Positions 10,684 to 23,103 of a stretch of 64,000 nucleotides of DNA are shown here, one piece after another. The stretch is from Euryodendron excelsum (lineage: Eukaryota > Streptophyta > Magnoliopsida > Ericales > Pentaphylacaceae). Location: NCBI GenBank assembly GCA_033060915.1, contig CM065381.1, forward strand, positions 7,229,501 to 7,293,500, read 5' to 3'. Position 1 is the stretch's first letter, and each line of letters opens with the position of its first letter. Both the position numbers and the translations under genes were made by a program. Below the pieces are notes generated by a model, which had not been told where the DNA came from, did no database searches, and saw only the letters and a list, made by a program, of their open reading frames with translations.

Positions 10684-13600
10684 GCCCAAACAATCCATAA
10701 AACTTTTGTAAATTCTTATTTAGAAGGGGTTCTATACTCAGTTCCATATTTACTTGGGAATTGCAAATTGAGTGGTTCAAAACTATCTCAGAAAGGAATT
10801 TTTTTTGGCAGATTTTAAAATAATATTTAACAAGAGATCCCAAAATGGAATTCTGCTAATTATTCCACCAGGAACTGGAATTTCTCTTCTTCAATCTGTT
10901 CAACAAATTGGGAAAAGCGAATTCTTCACAGGGTTCTTCATGTTAGATGCATGTTCTCTAGTTCTCATGCTTTCCCCCAATTCTTTCAAGCTGTATATGG
11001 CTGCATATACTCATTCGTTTGTTTCTTGAGAAAATGTAACAATTGACAAATGGGTTTTCTCTGTTTCATTCCAATGGAGCTTGTTTTTCGAGTTCTTCTC
11101 TAATTACCCAATTTGTAATAAGCTAACAATTGTTTGTTTTGAAAGTTTCATATGTAAGAAGATATATAACACTCAATTCATATAATCCAGCTACCGAGAC
11201 ACGATACCTAAACGCGAGTAATCGGGAGATGTGTGCTCCCAATGAACCTCAAAACTCTTCTGAGAATCCTAATCCACTGCCATTAGAAAGCAAAGCTCCT
11301 TGCCAGCTGCTCCGATTTACTTTCCAGGAGCTAAAATCTGCTACCGGAAACTTCAGACCCGATAGTATTCTTGGGGAGGGTGGGTTCGGATATGTCTTCA
11401 AAGGATGGATAGAGGAAAATGGGACAGCACCAGCAAAACCCGGATCAGGAGTTACAGTGGCGGTCAAGAGCTTAAAGCCGGACGGTCTTCAGGGCCATAG
11501 AGAATGGGTGGTTAGTAGATTATCTGCTTTGGGCTAGTAGATTGATGTTAAGAAGATATTGTGAGTGAGATGCCAAAACTGGTGGAGTAATAGAACAATA
11601 ATTTTGCTTAAATACAGGCTGAAGTAGACTTCCTCGGACAGCTTCACCATCCAAATCTTGTTAAACTTATCGGGTACTGCATCGAAGATGATCAACGGCT
11701 GCTTGTTTATGAGTTCATGACCCGCGGAAGCCTTGAAAACCATCTTTTCAGAAGTGAGTGTAGCTTCATTCTATTGCTTTATTCTCCTCCATAATATTGC
11801 TTGAATACTTATATATGCTGATATTGCTGAAATTCTTGAAGGGACCATACCTCTCCCTTGGTCCAACAGGATTAAGATTGCACTTGGTGCAGCTAAAGGC
11901 TTGGCATTTCTTCATGTAGGCCCTGAACCTGTCATTTATAGAGATTTCAAGACATCTAACATTTTGCTTGATTTGGTATGTCGTTAAAGATTTATGATCA
12001 ATTGTAATGTCAAGCCTTTTTCTTAATCCAAATCAAGGTTAAAAAGGAATTTCTTTCACAGGAATATAATGCAAAGCTTTCGGACTTCGGTCTAGCAAAA
12101 GCTGGGCCTCAGGGAGATAAAACACATGTTTCTACAAGGGTGGTTGGAACATATGGCTATGCTGCTCCAGAATATGTAATGACAGGTATAAATTCATCTC
12201 TATATCAGATAGTTTGAGCTAATTGATTCCTGATATGAAACCTTTTGTGAGAAATAGACTTTATGTTTAAGCAAGATTTTATCTGTGTACAAAAGTAATG
12301 TAGGATTATTGTGACTCATGACCTGGTGTGATGGCAAGTGTTATCCAGTCCAATGCAGTGGCGCGGATTCGAGTCACAAGAATCATCCTTGTGCACTGGG
12401 TATTACCGTATAAAACTGTAATAGGATCGACAAGGGGCAAATCATTTGTTGAAATAGGCATTTAGGTTTCATTTAAAACTAAAAAGCAATGGACACTTCT
12501 AAGAAGATTCTATGTTTGTGTCTGTTTTGGACACGACACTCGTTGGACATCCCCGAAACGTGTAGGACATGCATCCAAATGCGTTCTGTTATTTTTATAA
12601 AAAAAATAGAATAGACACATTTCAAACACTTGGAGATAGATTTTCATCACTTGGATGCTTGTCTTATCACTTAGACACAGATAAAACACACTATAAGTTT
12701 GAAGGATATAACTTGGTATCCAAATGAAAAATAAAAATAATATGATTTTATATTTAATTTGACGACTGAGCTATGAAATACATGATTTTTTATATTTTTA
12801 TTACTATTATCTTACAATTTTTTTAAGTATCGTTGAGTAAAATATTTCTATATATGACTTATAAAACTATAAAAAAAATACACATTTTTTGTGTCTTGCC
12901 TTGTCGTGTCTTACTTTTTTTGGCGTGTCTATGCGTCCGCATTGTGTCATGTTCATGTTGTGTGTTCGTGCCTGTACTTCTTAGATCTCAAACCATAAAA
13001 ACATACTGCTAAAGCAATTTTTTTTTCCTCTTGCAATAGACAGTGTACAATCTGAGGAATCTCTCTGTGGGGGGCCATGTACCACTAAAAACCTCGTATC
13101 ATCCAATTTGAATGCTTGAGAACTTACTAGTTATTCCTCTGATCTTTGATTTAAATGATAAATTGGTCCCTTGTGTTTCATTAGTATGGAAGTTTGAAAT
13201 CTAACAACTGCTAAAATTTTGGCTTTTTTCTCCCCAAGGACACTTGACTTCTAAGAGTGATGTTTATAGCTTTGGTGTGGTGCTTCTTGAGATTTTAACT
13301 GGCAGAAGATCAATGGACAAGAAGCGCCCTAGTGCAGAACAGAACCTTGTTGCCTGGGCTCGGCCATATTTAGCCGACAAGCGAAAGGTTTACCACCTAG
13401 TGGATCCTCGCTTGGAACTGAATTACTCCCTTAAAGGGGTGCAGAAAGTTGCTCAGCTAGCTTACAACTGCCTCAACCGTGATCCAAAGTCCCGACCTTC
13501 AATGGATGAAGTTGTGAAGGTTCTCACTCCATTGCAAGACCTCAATGACCTTGCCATATTAACCTATCACTCTCGTTCGTCTCAACCGGGGAGGCGCAAG

Positions 13601-13693
13601 AAGAAACCGGATGGAGCTCACCAGCTCAGCTACAACCCTTCTAGAAGCATTCGAGACTCTCCTGTGAATGCTAGTAGGCAGCATTGTAAGTAA
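10289..13693 (+). CDS. Receptor-like cytoplasmic kinase, RLCK-VII / PBL (PIX7-like) family, complete
   Basis: Six exons join in frame to 429 residues: 10289-10409, 11191-11510, 11618-11753, 11842-11975, 12062-12185 and 13239-13693. All introns are GT-AG and every phase fits. The Ser/Thr kinase domain follows a Cys/basic N-terminus (MEKKCGCW). Visible landmarks are the glycine loop GEGGFGYVF (102-110), the ATP lysine in VAVK (Lys133), the helix-C Glu149, the catalytic loop YRDFKTSN (Asp227), DFG at 245-247, and the activation segment [15 protein letters not shown]. Both the RD arginine and the YGYAAPEY signature are typical of BIK1/PBS1-like kinases, which relay signals from plasma-membrane receptors in immunity and development. 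The C-terminal tail is basic (RRKKKP). An in-frame stop at 10271-10273 and no earlier ATG fix the start, so there is no Gly2 for myristoylation. The exact PBL orthologue is not certain. A MITE and a SINE remnant lie in intron 5. Confidence 0.93.
10644..10679. repeat. (TC)n microsatellite in kinase intron 1
   Basis: About 36 bases of uninterrupted CT within intron 1 of the kinase gene (10410-11190). The rest of that intron shows nothing recognisable. Confidence 0.9.
12318..12440 (+). mobile_element. tRNA-derived SINE remnant in kinase intron 5
   Basis: Contains an A-box-like TGGTGTGATGGCAAGTG and, about 35 bases later, a B-box-like GGATTCGAGTC. These are followed by CCTTGTGCACTGGGTATTA, which resembles the 3' body of plant Au-type SINEs. 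It is short and degenerate, so the family is inferred. Confidence 0.5.
12479..12984 (+). mobile_element. hAT-like MITE, copy 2 of the CTAAGAAGCACGG family (kinase intron 5)
   Basis: 506-bp element with ends CTAAAAAGCAATGGACAC and GCCTGTACTTCTTAG, in the same orientation as the copy at 1217. Flanks ATTTAAAA and ATCTCAAA agree at 6 of 8 positions. It shares internal blocks with the other copies, including GGACATGCATCCAAATG and GTTTGAAGGATATAAC-like sequence. It lies wholly inside intron 5, so splicing of the host gene is intact on paper. Confidence 0.7.
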
Positions 13694-14835
13694 AGGATAG
13701 TCAGTTTCTCTGCCTTGATTGGCTCAACTTACAGCTGAAACCAAGCATTGGAATTCCACCACAATGGAAATGGATTGTGTGAAGCCATTTTGTGTTATAA
13801 TTTTTTGGGTGTTTGAAAGTTGACAGAGCCGTGAGATAGTTTAAGAGAAACCTAAATTATTTTCCTTTCCTTCAAATGCTTACAGTAGAATTGCAATCTA
13901 ACCATTGATGTGTATTGTTCTCTGCAACTTGCTTGTCTTCTAATTGAGATATATATAATTGTAATTAGACAAACCTTGCATTTCAAAGATTGTTACTTGC
14001 TGCTTCCCAAATGTTAACTTGCTTTCTGTTTTGGCATTGCTTGCCTTTTATCATCATCCTTGAGGAAAGGAAAGGGAAAGGAAAAGAAAATAACAGTTTT
14101 CCTTCCCATGTTTGGTTTCTAGTTTAGTATGTAAAAGAAAAAAAGTTAAAAGGAAAACGAGGAAAAGTTATTTTTCTTCTCAGTTCTCATTCATAATCTC
14201 TTTCCTGTTTCTTGTCTTTTACTCTCTTTCCTCCTGTCTTTGAATTTTGAGCAAGAGAAAGTTATTTTTCTCCCACTTTACTTTTATTTTCTTCCCAAAA
14301 ACACAGGAAAATAATCACTCTCCTACAATTTCTCTCTCTTTTTTTTTTTCTGGCAGACTATTGGCCTGGGTTTAACTGGGACTCTCCCTATGCCAGGGTT
14401 GCACAATGAGTCAAGGTCATATCCAAGAGAATGGACCAACATGTTTCCAACAAAATGGGCATATATCCAATGTACCTAGATATAAAGCAAATATCTATAT
14501 ATATACTCCACCAACTCTTGCCCAGACAGTTCACCATCTTTACTAAAAGCATATGCATCAAATCTCTGTCCAATAGTGATTCCATTTATGTAAAATTTGG
14601 GCAAGAATCAAGACTACCTTTTAACTTATTCACTGAATCAGTTCTAAGAAAGTTACAGTGAAGTGAGACAGTAATATATTCACTTAGAAAGTGAGACTAT
14701 CAACTACCTAATAACACCTTTAAAGACTAGGTTTTTACTTGGATTAACAACCTTAGGGCTTGGGAGGTCACCTGTAAAGCATTCTGACACCTTAACTACC
14801 AACTTTTTCTAAAGAAAAAGTTCAGCTTCATGACC
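13694..14835 (+). other. Kinase 3' UTR and downstream intergenic sequence
   Basis: The first 300 or so bases after the stop codon are probably 3' UTR (T-rich, ATATATAATTGTAATTAGAC near 13950). From about 14050 to 14340 there is GGAAAG/CTTTCC-rich sequence resembling an eroded member of the MITE family at 14838. Nothing codable was recognised. Confidence 0.4.
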
Positions 14836-14837
14836 CT

Positions 14838-15120
14838 AACCCCTTTTTGGAATTTGGGGGAGAAAAGGGAAAGGAAGAGAAAATAATTAAAACTTTTTCT
14901 TTCCCTTTCCCTATTTGATTCAACCTAGGAGGAAAATGGAAGGGATAGGGAAGGTAAAGGAAGGGAAAAGTAAGAGAGAAGGAAAAAACTAATCTCTCTC
15001 CCTCTCATTCATTTCCTTCCACTTTCCTATCAAAATTAAACAGGGAAGGGAAAATACTTTTCCCATTTTTTTTTTTTCCCTTCCCTACCCTTCCCTCCCC
15101 CAAGTTCCAAAGAGGCTCTA
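14838..15120. mobile_element. GGAAA-rich MITE with TTTGGAACTTGGGGG termini
   Basis: The left end reads CCCTTTTTGGAATTTGGGGG. The right end, on the opposite strand, reads GCCTCTTTGGAACTTGGGGG. The interior is nearly all purine runs on the left half and pyrimidine runs on the right half, so the element can fold back. It is non-coding and closely similar in design to 34298-34540 and 50166-50460. Confidence 0.6.
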
Positions 15121-15179
15121 ACTGACTAAAAAAAGTCACTACAATCATAGGCCAAATTGTTCGAAGCTAGCAAGAAATT

Positions 15180-15405
15180 TCCATCAGGTTTGTTCATTTG
15201 CAGCCCAGGTGGAATAGCTCATTGCTTATTTGTAGCCAGGGTGGAAGAGCCATGAGCTCATGCAATCCACCATCTATACCAATTATATAAATTTTATGAA
15301 TTGTATGAATAATGACTAGCTATGATAAAACACGAGGAAAAATCGAACTTAAAACTTTATGCTTAGTATGAAGACCAGTCGACAACTGAGCTACCCCTTG
15401 CAGTT
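15180..15405 (-). mobile_element. tRNA-derived SINE remnant
   Basis: On the minus strand the head reads GGGGTAGCTCAGTTGTCGAC, a good tRNA-like A box. It is followed about 35 bases later by AAGTTCGATTTTTCC in the B-box position. A tRNA-unrelated body with two repeated phrases (CACCCTGGCTACAAATAAGC and CACCTGGGCTGCAAATGAAC) follows. It differs from the SINEs at 12318 and 23104. Confidence 0.5.
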
Positions 15406-17854
15406 AAGCTGAAGAATATCAAAGTATAGAAGATGTGCCTATTCTGCTAATATTTTTCAATTTTTATCTGTACCATAATAAGTTTTCTACTCCAAAAATT
15501 GGTAGAGGAGTTATATTCTGTCTTTCTAAACAGAACTATGACAAATCTGTTACTGCAATTGATTCTTCCAACCCACAATTAATCAACAAACTCACTTTCT
15601 GTTTCACACATTCTGGTAAATTACAATAGCAACTCAAGTTCTACATTGAACAGAATTATAACTAAGTTCTTCACTTGATAACATGTAAGGAAGTCAAATT
15701 AGTCCAGCTCATGATGAAAAGCAGATTTTTCGATTTCTGTTGCAGTATATTTCAGATCATATACCTCACACAATTCATACAAAAAATATTTTCTAGTGTA
15801 CTATATTACAAATGTAGCAGCGATTTAATAAACTGCGAAGAATCTAAAGTCCAATTCCTTCCGCCTGGTGCCTTGACTAGCTCTGCTTCACCAAAGCGCG
15901 CACTTCATTCAACCGGAAAAGCTTGTCTCCCGTTTGTTCTGGTTCAGCTCTGCCATAGTCTCTGCCTGTCGTCCTTCATCATACCAATATGCTAGCTCTT
16001 ACTCCTTCAGCAGCTTCACCTCCTCAGCGATGTTATTTACACAACAAAAATAGGACAGAGATCAACTGCTAATGATAAAGGAAATACAGCAGCAGCTTAG
16101 GTGGATGAGTTATGAATCCCCGCATCAGAACAGAAAGACAGGGATCAAGTTAAAAACTAACTAATAAGTTTCAGCGGTCAAATTTCGAGTTTGCCCTCTG
16201 TTGGATGTATATAAAGCATAAAATTTGCACAATCCTTTTAGTACAATCAAATTAGACAGAGATATTAAGACAACATTGACTACATAGAGATAAGTGCTAT
16301 TAAATTCTGAGCTAAAGCCAAATACTAAAACAGATTTGGAGCACCTCTTCTCCATTCAATCCTTCCGTTAGAGCGGTCTCATAGTCAAACTTGTAATGTA
16401 GTATGAGCTCAAACTTCACTGTCGGATGATAAAGAAAAAAAAAAAAGAAAAGAAACAAAAAGAAAGAAAGCTCTACCTTCCTCAAGTCTAAAGAATAGCA
16501 ATTATTTTACCATTGTGAGACATTGAATGGTTAAATTAACTGACCCAACTTTTCAAGCACCATGCCTAAGAAATCCCATTTCACTCTTTCTAACACAACA
16601 AAAACACATCAACAAGGCAATGTCTGTAAAAAAATATGGCACAATAATGCAAGGACATGGGAATTATGTATATTTAAAATACTTTCATGCTTCCAATTCT
16701 TTCTCAGATATGGGTCTGTTGGCATCTTACAGATTATATTAACCACGCATTTATAATTAGCACAAGATCAGGATAACACTGAAAACCGGGTATTTCTGGG
16801 TATTTCAGGATAACACTGAAAATAGTAAAGAAGTCGGGTATTTCAATAATACAATGAATGTAAGGTGTTCAAGGTAAAGGCATAGGTGGGTTCTATTGGA
16901 GAACCCATGGCCTAACTCAATCCTGAAAACTGGCTTGCAAAGTGAGGGTTGCCGAAGGGCATATATGTAGGTGATGGTTCCGTAAACAGTATCAAAGAAG
17001 TGGAGTGCCTGTAAATTAACAACGATAAATTTCTAAAGGTAACAAACGTTTAGATTGAAAATTTGAAACCCTTATTTACCTTCAGTTGACACAGTAGAAA
17101 AAGAAAAAGAGGATGGTAGGATTTGTTCTAAATTGTTCTATTGACAAAAGCGACAGGAGAAAATTCAGTGCTACAGTTTTGTTCTACTGTAAATGCGAAT
17201 GCTAGGATTTTGTCTTAGAAACATGCAAACAATAAATTCTTTCAACACATGTCCAGCCATATCTAACAGTCTCTTTTGTTCCCCACATATCAGACACCCC
17301 CACAGCTCCTGTTAGAGCATCTGCATGCACCGTAGTCTTTAGAGCAGTCAGGTAATTAAATCGATGCAGCACATCCCGTAATATTAAGGAATATGGCTAC
17401 TTTTTAACCAAACAAGAGTGGAGGTAACATTGACGTACTGAGTTTGGAATGAAGTATAGCAGAGGCAGGAGAGGTTATAGGAATATGGATGTGCTGAAAC
17501 CCAAAGCAAGAGAGGAAAAGAATGATTGAAGTGTCCCATCTCGCTGGAATCCTAAAGAAGAATCATGCTTCTTGATGTAGAGTCTCATAAAAACTCACCA
17601 AAAGTATGTAATTAGCCACTACTCTTGTGGCAGTATCCAAGTTATGAAAGGAAGATTTAAGGAACCAAGTTGTACAAATGACTCTTCACAGATTCTGGAA
17701 ATTTGTTTATGGCTCTGGCAAAAATGATTGAAGTCTATGACTATTGACAAAAGCACCTAATTGTTACAAAGCCTTTAGACCACTCAAAACTGGCATCACA
17801 ATGCCAGCAACATTAGAATTGTCCCAAAGCACTAGCATCATCATAATGTCATCG
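15406..17854. other. Intergenic, no gene identified; a few unassigned open stretches on the minus strand
   Basis: No gene can be named here. On the minus strand some GC-richer blocks (about 15840-16030, 16890-17010, 17290-17400 and 17590-17680) stay open in one frame. Some are flanked by plausible splice signals, for example TTTACAG before 17009 and GTGAGT near 17596. I could not assemble them into a product or match a family. Confidence 0.3.
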
Positions 17855-18306
17855 ATTAGAAGCACGGTCATAGACACACGACACTGATATGACATGACAC
17901 AGACACGCCAACACAGATTTTTAAAAAATGTTGTACATGACACTGCAGGAACACAACAAAAACATATAATATCTTTCTATTTTTGGTCATGTATAGAAAT
18001 ATTTTACTCGAAGATGAGGATAAAATACAAAATAACACTAATTCAAATTAAAAACCATGTATTCCATAGTTTAAACATTAAATTAGGCATAAAATTACAT
18101 TGCTTTTATTTTGCAATTGGATCCCAAATTATTTTCTTAAAACATGCTATGTGTTTCATGTGTGTCTAAGTGGTAGACATGGGTGTCCAAGTGCGGTTCC
18201 AAAAACTAATAAAATAATAAAACACGTTTGGCAATGTTATCCAACACATGTCAGGAAGTGTCCAACATGGACACGACACTTTCTTAGAAGTATCCGTGCT
18301 TCTTAG
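17855..18306 (-). mobile_element. hAT-like MITE, copy 3 of the CTAAGAAGCACGG family
   Basis: 452-bp element with ends ATTAGAAGCACGG and CCGTGCTTCTTAG, so its terminal inverted repeats are close to perfect. It is inverted relative to the copies at 1217, 12479 and 39054. The flanks TGTCATCG and GGTCTTAT match only at 4 of 8 positions. Confidence 0.7.
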
Positions 18307-18596
18307 GGTCTTATTCTATTGAGCTTAAGAGGCATTCTTATGCTTACAGGTGCTTAGTTTTTCTAGTTATCTTGTCCCACCCTCATATAATCTCAAGATA
18401 CTCAAGATTAGTTGATGATAAAATAATCTTGGGGAGGGGGTTGGGATTATATCCTACCTCCAACAAACACCCAATAGAGCTAGGGATAAGGAGAAAGAGA
18501 TTACAGTAATAATCACCGGGCCAAACTTTTCCTAGATTTATGTCGACAAAAAGGAAGGGAATTAGCTATCCACGTTGAATAAGTTATACCAGGGAT

Positions 18597-18900
18597 AAAA
18601 TAATCCTAAGAAGGGAGTTGAGATTATTTACCCATAATTAGTTGACAATGGAATAAAACCGGGCACAAGATCTAACAACTTATTAAGGGGCCACTTTATC
18701 TCACCCCCAACCAATCACCTGGATGAAAATATATACTCCAAGAATTAGAAAATAATCCTAAGAAGGGAGTTGAGATTATTTACCCATAATTAGTTGACAA
18801 TGGAATAAAACCGGGCACAAGATCTAACAACTTATTAAGGGGCCACTTTATCTCACCCCCAACCAATCACCTGGATGAAAATATATACTCCAAGAATTAG
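18597..18900. repeat. Exact tandem duplication, 2 x 152 bp
   Basis: 18597-18748 is repeated directly at 18749-18900 and I found no mismatch by eye. The unit starts AAAATAATCCTAAGAAGGG and ends CTCCAAGAATTAG. Given the divergence between duplication copies A and B, perfect identity points to a very recent event or an assembly duplication. Confidence 0.9.
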
Positions 18901-19422
18901 ATGTCTAGTGACTAGGCGTTTTGGGACATCCAATATTAGATTTTGTGCCAAACCTTATCCCATCATCAACTAATCCTAGGACAAATAATCCTAAACCCTC
19001 TCCCCAGGCTCCCCTTTTCAACACAAACAAAAGATAAGTTGGCCCCAAAAGTCGTTGATTCAATCCCTTCTCTCTTTGTTCCTAAAGAAATGCAACCCTA
19101 GGGTATTAGAAAATCCCAGGAGATGAGTTATCAAATGACTTCTTTATCCCATGCCCAACTAATCACCTGGAGAGAAATATAAATTAGTCTAAGGATCAGA
19201 TGTCCAGTGATAAATTGTTTTGGGACAATCAACATCCCATAATCCTATTCCCAAAAAGAAATATGTTATTTATAGGATTTTGGACCAAGTCTTATCCCAC
19301 CACCAATTTACCCTAAAACAGATAATCCTAAGCCCATCTCCCTAACCCTCTTTTGTTTACCCAAACAAGGATAAGTGAGTCCCAAGGGTTATCGATTAGG
19401 GTTGTGAATTCAACTCACACAT

Positions 19423-19448
19423 CCCCCCCCCCCCCCCCCCCCCCCCCC
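19423..19448. repeat. Poly(C) run of 26
   Basis: Twenty-six uninterrupted C residues, followed by TCGTCTCTCTGTCTCTCT and then GGGGGGCGGCGCTC. The paralogous site in copy B (about 28830-28840) has only short C runs. Pure runs of this length are error-prone in sequencing. Confidence 0.95.
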
Positions 19449-20947
19449 TCGTCTCTCTGTCTCTCTGGGGGGCGGCGCTCTCCCTTTAATTAGTCGCAAA
19501 TGAAATGCAAGCATAAGGTACTAGACCGTTGAGAATGTTAATGGTTAAAGATACACCCTCTCTAATAGCTTAAGCTTTTGGAGCGACACAGAACAAAATA
19601 TCCCAGGATGTCAAATACTGCTTATTCTATTCATGAGACAAATATGGCCCATACGTTAATCATTGACTTGGACTGAATGAGGATTACCACCCCTTTTGCA
19701 CAACTAAATGTTCAATAAAGGTGGACTCCCTTACTCCAATCCCACCCCCTTATTCGTAACTCAAATTCGGCTTGAAATATTAAAAAGAGCACCTTTAAAC
19801 AATTTGTAAGATCTTTTTAGAATTTTAATTTAATTAACTGAAAAGTTTCTAATCTTCCTACAAATGTGACACGAGGAAGTCACCTATATGGGACAGCCTG
19901 AAAGAGAAGGGGTTTCCCAAAAGCCCCTCACATAAGATCATCAAATCACCTTTTTGCCACTGAGAGGTCTTCATTTGGCATCTAGAAGATGGGAGCCACT
20001 TTTGATGCATCTAGGAAATAGTTTCATACACTTCCAAGAGCATTATTTTACATGCAAAGGTCAGGTATCTAAAACCATACTTTTTATCCACATGAAGGAC
20101 CACTTTTCACTTTTGGTTTACTAAATCCTAGTATCATTGTATGGTATAAGTCCTTCCAAAACTAATAATTCCTCCAATTGCAAATTGTGAATGAGTTCAT
20201 TTTGTAAAATGAAGATATTGCGAATCAAACACGATCAAAGGAATCAAGGTAAAGTCATGCATAGGCCTAACCTAAAGTTCCCTACTTCCAATTAAATCAA
20301 AAGAAAAGTTGAAGTTTGATGTTTTCAATTATTAAGAAAAAAACAAATTAGGGGAAAGCATCTTGAAAACCATGTAAAATATAGAGTTAAACAACAAAGA
20401 AAGATAACCCTTAGGTTCAAAACAAAAGGTAAGAACTTCACAACACCCAATCACCGTCATTGTAAGATTTTACATGCATTCACTATCGTCAACTATCTTC
20501 CTCTGACTTGTACACCCTGAGCAAAATGGTTCCATACATGATTTAACATACATTCTTTTCATCAACTAACTTCCAAGTTCCAACCTTTACATGTGACTGC
20601 TATGCCTGGTGCAGGAGATTTAAAAGAGGAAAAAGGAAAAGGTGGGGGAAGAGAACCTAAAAAAGACTATCCAAAGCTTCATTTGGCTGCCGGGAGAAGG
20701 ATAAAAACAATAAATTTTTAACCTTGGACATTTCATTGTTTGGGACGCTAGAAAAGCAAAACCAAACTTGGCTATTCTTATTTGAATAAGTTCGAAAAAA
20801 ACAAAAAAAAAACAAAAAAGAACAGCCGAGTTTGGGTTTTGCTTTTTCTTTTTCCCAAAAAAGGAAAAGTAATTTAACTATTCTTAATGAAATTATTTCA
20901 CTAACCTAGGTAGGGCTTCAACATTTGCCCCACTCCCAATACAGCTG

Positions 20948-21089
20948 TTCTTTCTGGTTTCTCTTAGTACCCACCCAGAGGATCAAGTAATTTCAACAAA
21001 GCTAGCAAATAGCTCAAATTCTTTCTGGTTTCTCTTAGTACCCACCCAGAGGGTTAAGTAATTTCAACAGAGCTAGCAAATAGCTCAAA
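20948..21089. repeat. Tandem duplication, 2 x 71 bp
   Basis: The unit begins TTCTTTCTGGTTTCTCTTAG and ends GCTAGCAAATAGCTCAAA. The two units (20948-21018 and 21019-21089) differ at only a few positions. Copy B of the segmental duplication has a single diverged unit near 29411. Confidence 0.85.
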
Positions 21090-21483
21090 TTTTCATAGCA
21101 AAAGAATGAAATTAAAGATGAGATAGCCCAAAACAAAATTGTTCTTCCTTTATATGTTGCGTGTAAACAGGCTGTGCCCTATCAATGCCTTATAGTAATA
21201 ATAATGCAAAAAACCTAGGAAATCAAAATACCATGAAACCTTGGCGTGTCCCTCCTTGGGAGTCTGGTTGAAGACATCCTCCACTACCAAGTTACTCCAT
21301 CGATGCTATACCGACCACTTGAAAATCCATGTAATAAAAATTTCCATTTAAAGAATAGGTAAGGAATCCTGAAACAAATAGATACATTTATATAAACAAA
21401 CATCACACACAAATGCATATGTACCCACACACAAAAACGCACCTAGACACCTACATGTCAGTGTATGAGTGTTTAAGTGCTTA

Positions 21484-21780
21484 TCTATGTACAGAGAGAG
21501 AGAGAGAGAGTAAACCTACGTGTAGAGAGAGAGTGAGTGATTTGAAGTCCCACCAGATTGTTTAGGAATTCTTCACCCTTCTAAGTGTTCGATGAATTTC
21601 TACTGATCGAGAAATGTCAAAACCCAACTTTTCTGAGATGGGTTAGTGTTAAACCCAAAACTAGTGTGAGAATAGAGTTGCACAGATCAGAGTTCTAGAG
21701 AGAGAGAGAGAGAGAGAACTGTTGGCGTAGCTTTGGGTTCATATAGGCAGAAACGAGCAAGTTGTCAAGTCTCCAACCGC
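21484..21780 (-). promoter_or_regulatory. Leader-like, GA-repeat-containing block (copy A)
   Basis: On the minus strand this resembles a plant 5' UTR. A CT microsatellite (21690-21717) is followed by GGGTTTTGACATTTCTCG-type sequence and a possible donor CGTAGGTTTACT near 21520. It is conserved with 29800-30060 better than the surrounding sequence. No coding exon could be linked, so a non-coding transcript or a lost gene are equally possible. Confidence 0.3.
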
Positions 21781-23103
21781 AAACTCATGGGCTGGATAAC
21801 CCAAGAACATGGTCCATATCTAGGCCCAATGAATAAATATTGATAGAATAGAGACACAATGTGACCAAAAATATGAACATATCAATTATTAGAAAACCAT
21901 AAAATTAGTGAAAAACTATAAAATGCCATGCATAACATTGATAAAAATATATTGACACAGTGGAAAAGTTGCAGTAATGATGAATATAATGCAAGTTTCG
22001 CAGATATTTTATTCCATGTTAACATGGAACAAGAGAAAACTTACAAGAGAGCATATATACCTCTGGAGAGTTATCTGACGTGATTGAGCAACTAAAGAGA
22101 GCCAAAAACCTAGAACAGAAGACCAACCTGAAGGACGTAATGACAAGTATACTTAAAGACACATGAGCCAATCAACAATATAAAACAGCACATAAAAGCA
22201 ATAAGAAACAGAAACAAGCAGATTCCAGAGCTACTAAAGAAGCATCTTAGACTGCAGAAGCCCCTCAGACCGCAGTCACCACTTCCATAGCAGGTGAACT
22301 AACTGAATCAGTGGCGATAACCTAGCAGCTTTCCTCCCCAGCTGAGAGCCTGAGAGTACTCCAAGCAGTTGCAGTTAAGAAAATGATTCTAAGATCGATA
22401 ATCTAGCTTTGCCTTTCTTAAAGAACTTCAATGTGCACATATATCTTGTAATATTAATCAAGATATTATGCTTAAACAAACGCAAGAATGCAGGACACAG
22501 GATTACAAGTCCGATCCCACAGCTTTATCCTGAATGTAGCCTAAAGCCTTTTTACGAACAGGGGCAGAAGGAAAAGCCAGCAAGCAGTCAGACTTTCAGT
22601 ACGAGTCACTGTTGCAAAGCTTATGAACTATCAATTGAGCAATCCACAAGTTTAAGCATATGAACAATTTCCTTTGCATGGCATTACTCTACCCTCATTT
22701 CATTTTTAACTGGCTTATTTCATTGTTTCAAAACTTGTTGGCCATTGACCTTTTTTTTCTTTTTATCTTTTTCCTGGAAGACCATCCGCTTTTATTTAGA
22801 TCAGTTTAACTGGAGTATGATATTGAAGAAGAACTTGGAAAAAGAAAATGAATGAAGTATCAAGGAGGAAGTCACAAAATTTGCAGTTTAAATACATCAG
22901 TGTATGGACTTGGAAAAGAAAAAAAAAATGAACAAGACACAATATGAAAAAGTTCCAGCCAAGTATCTGCATGGAAAATTACACCAAACAAAATTTTCAA
23001 TAAATTTGGATTTAATCCAGACCAAAATCCGTCGGAAATGCATGCTTCCCAAAACCACAGTTCTCACAAAATTTTTGAAAATCTGAAAACTCCGATAATA
23101 TAT

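Noticed and set aside
15330..15405. Possible functional tRNA gene on the minus strand
   Set aside because: Only the A and B boxes are tRNA-like; no acceptor stem or anticodon arm can be formed, so it is called a SINE head.
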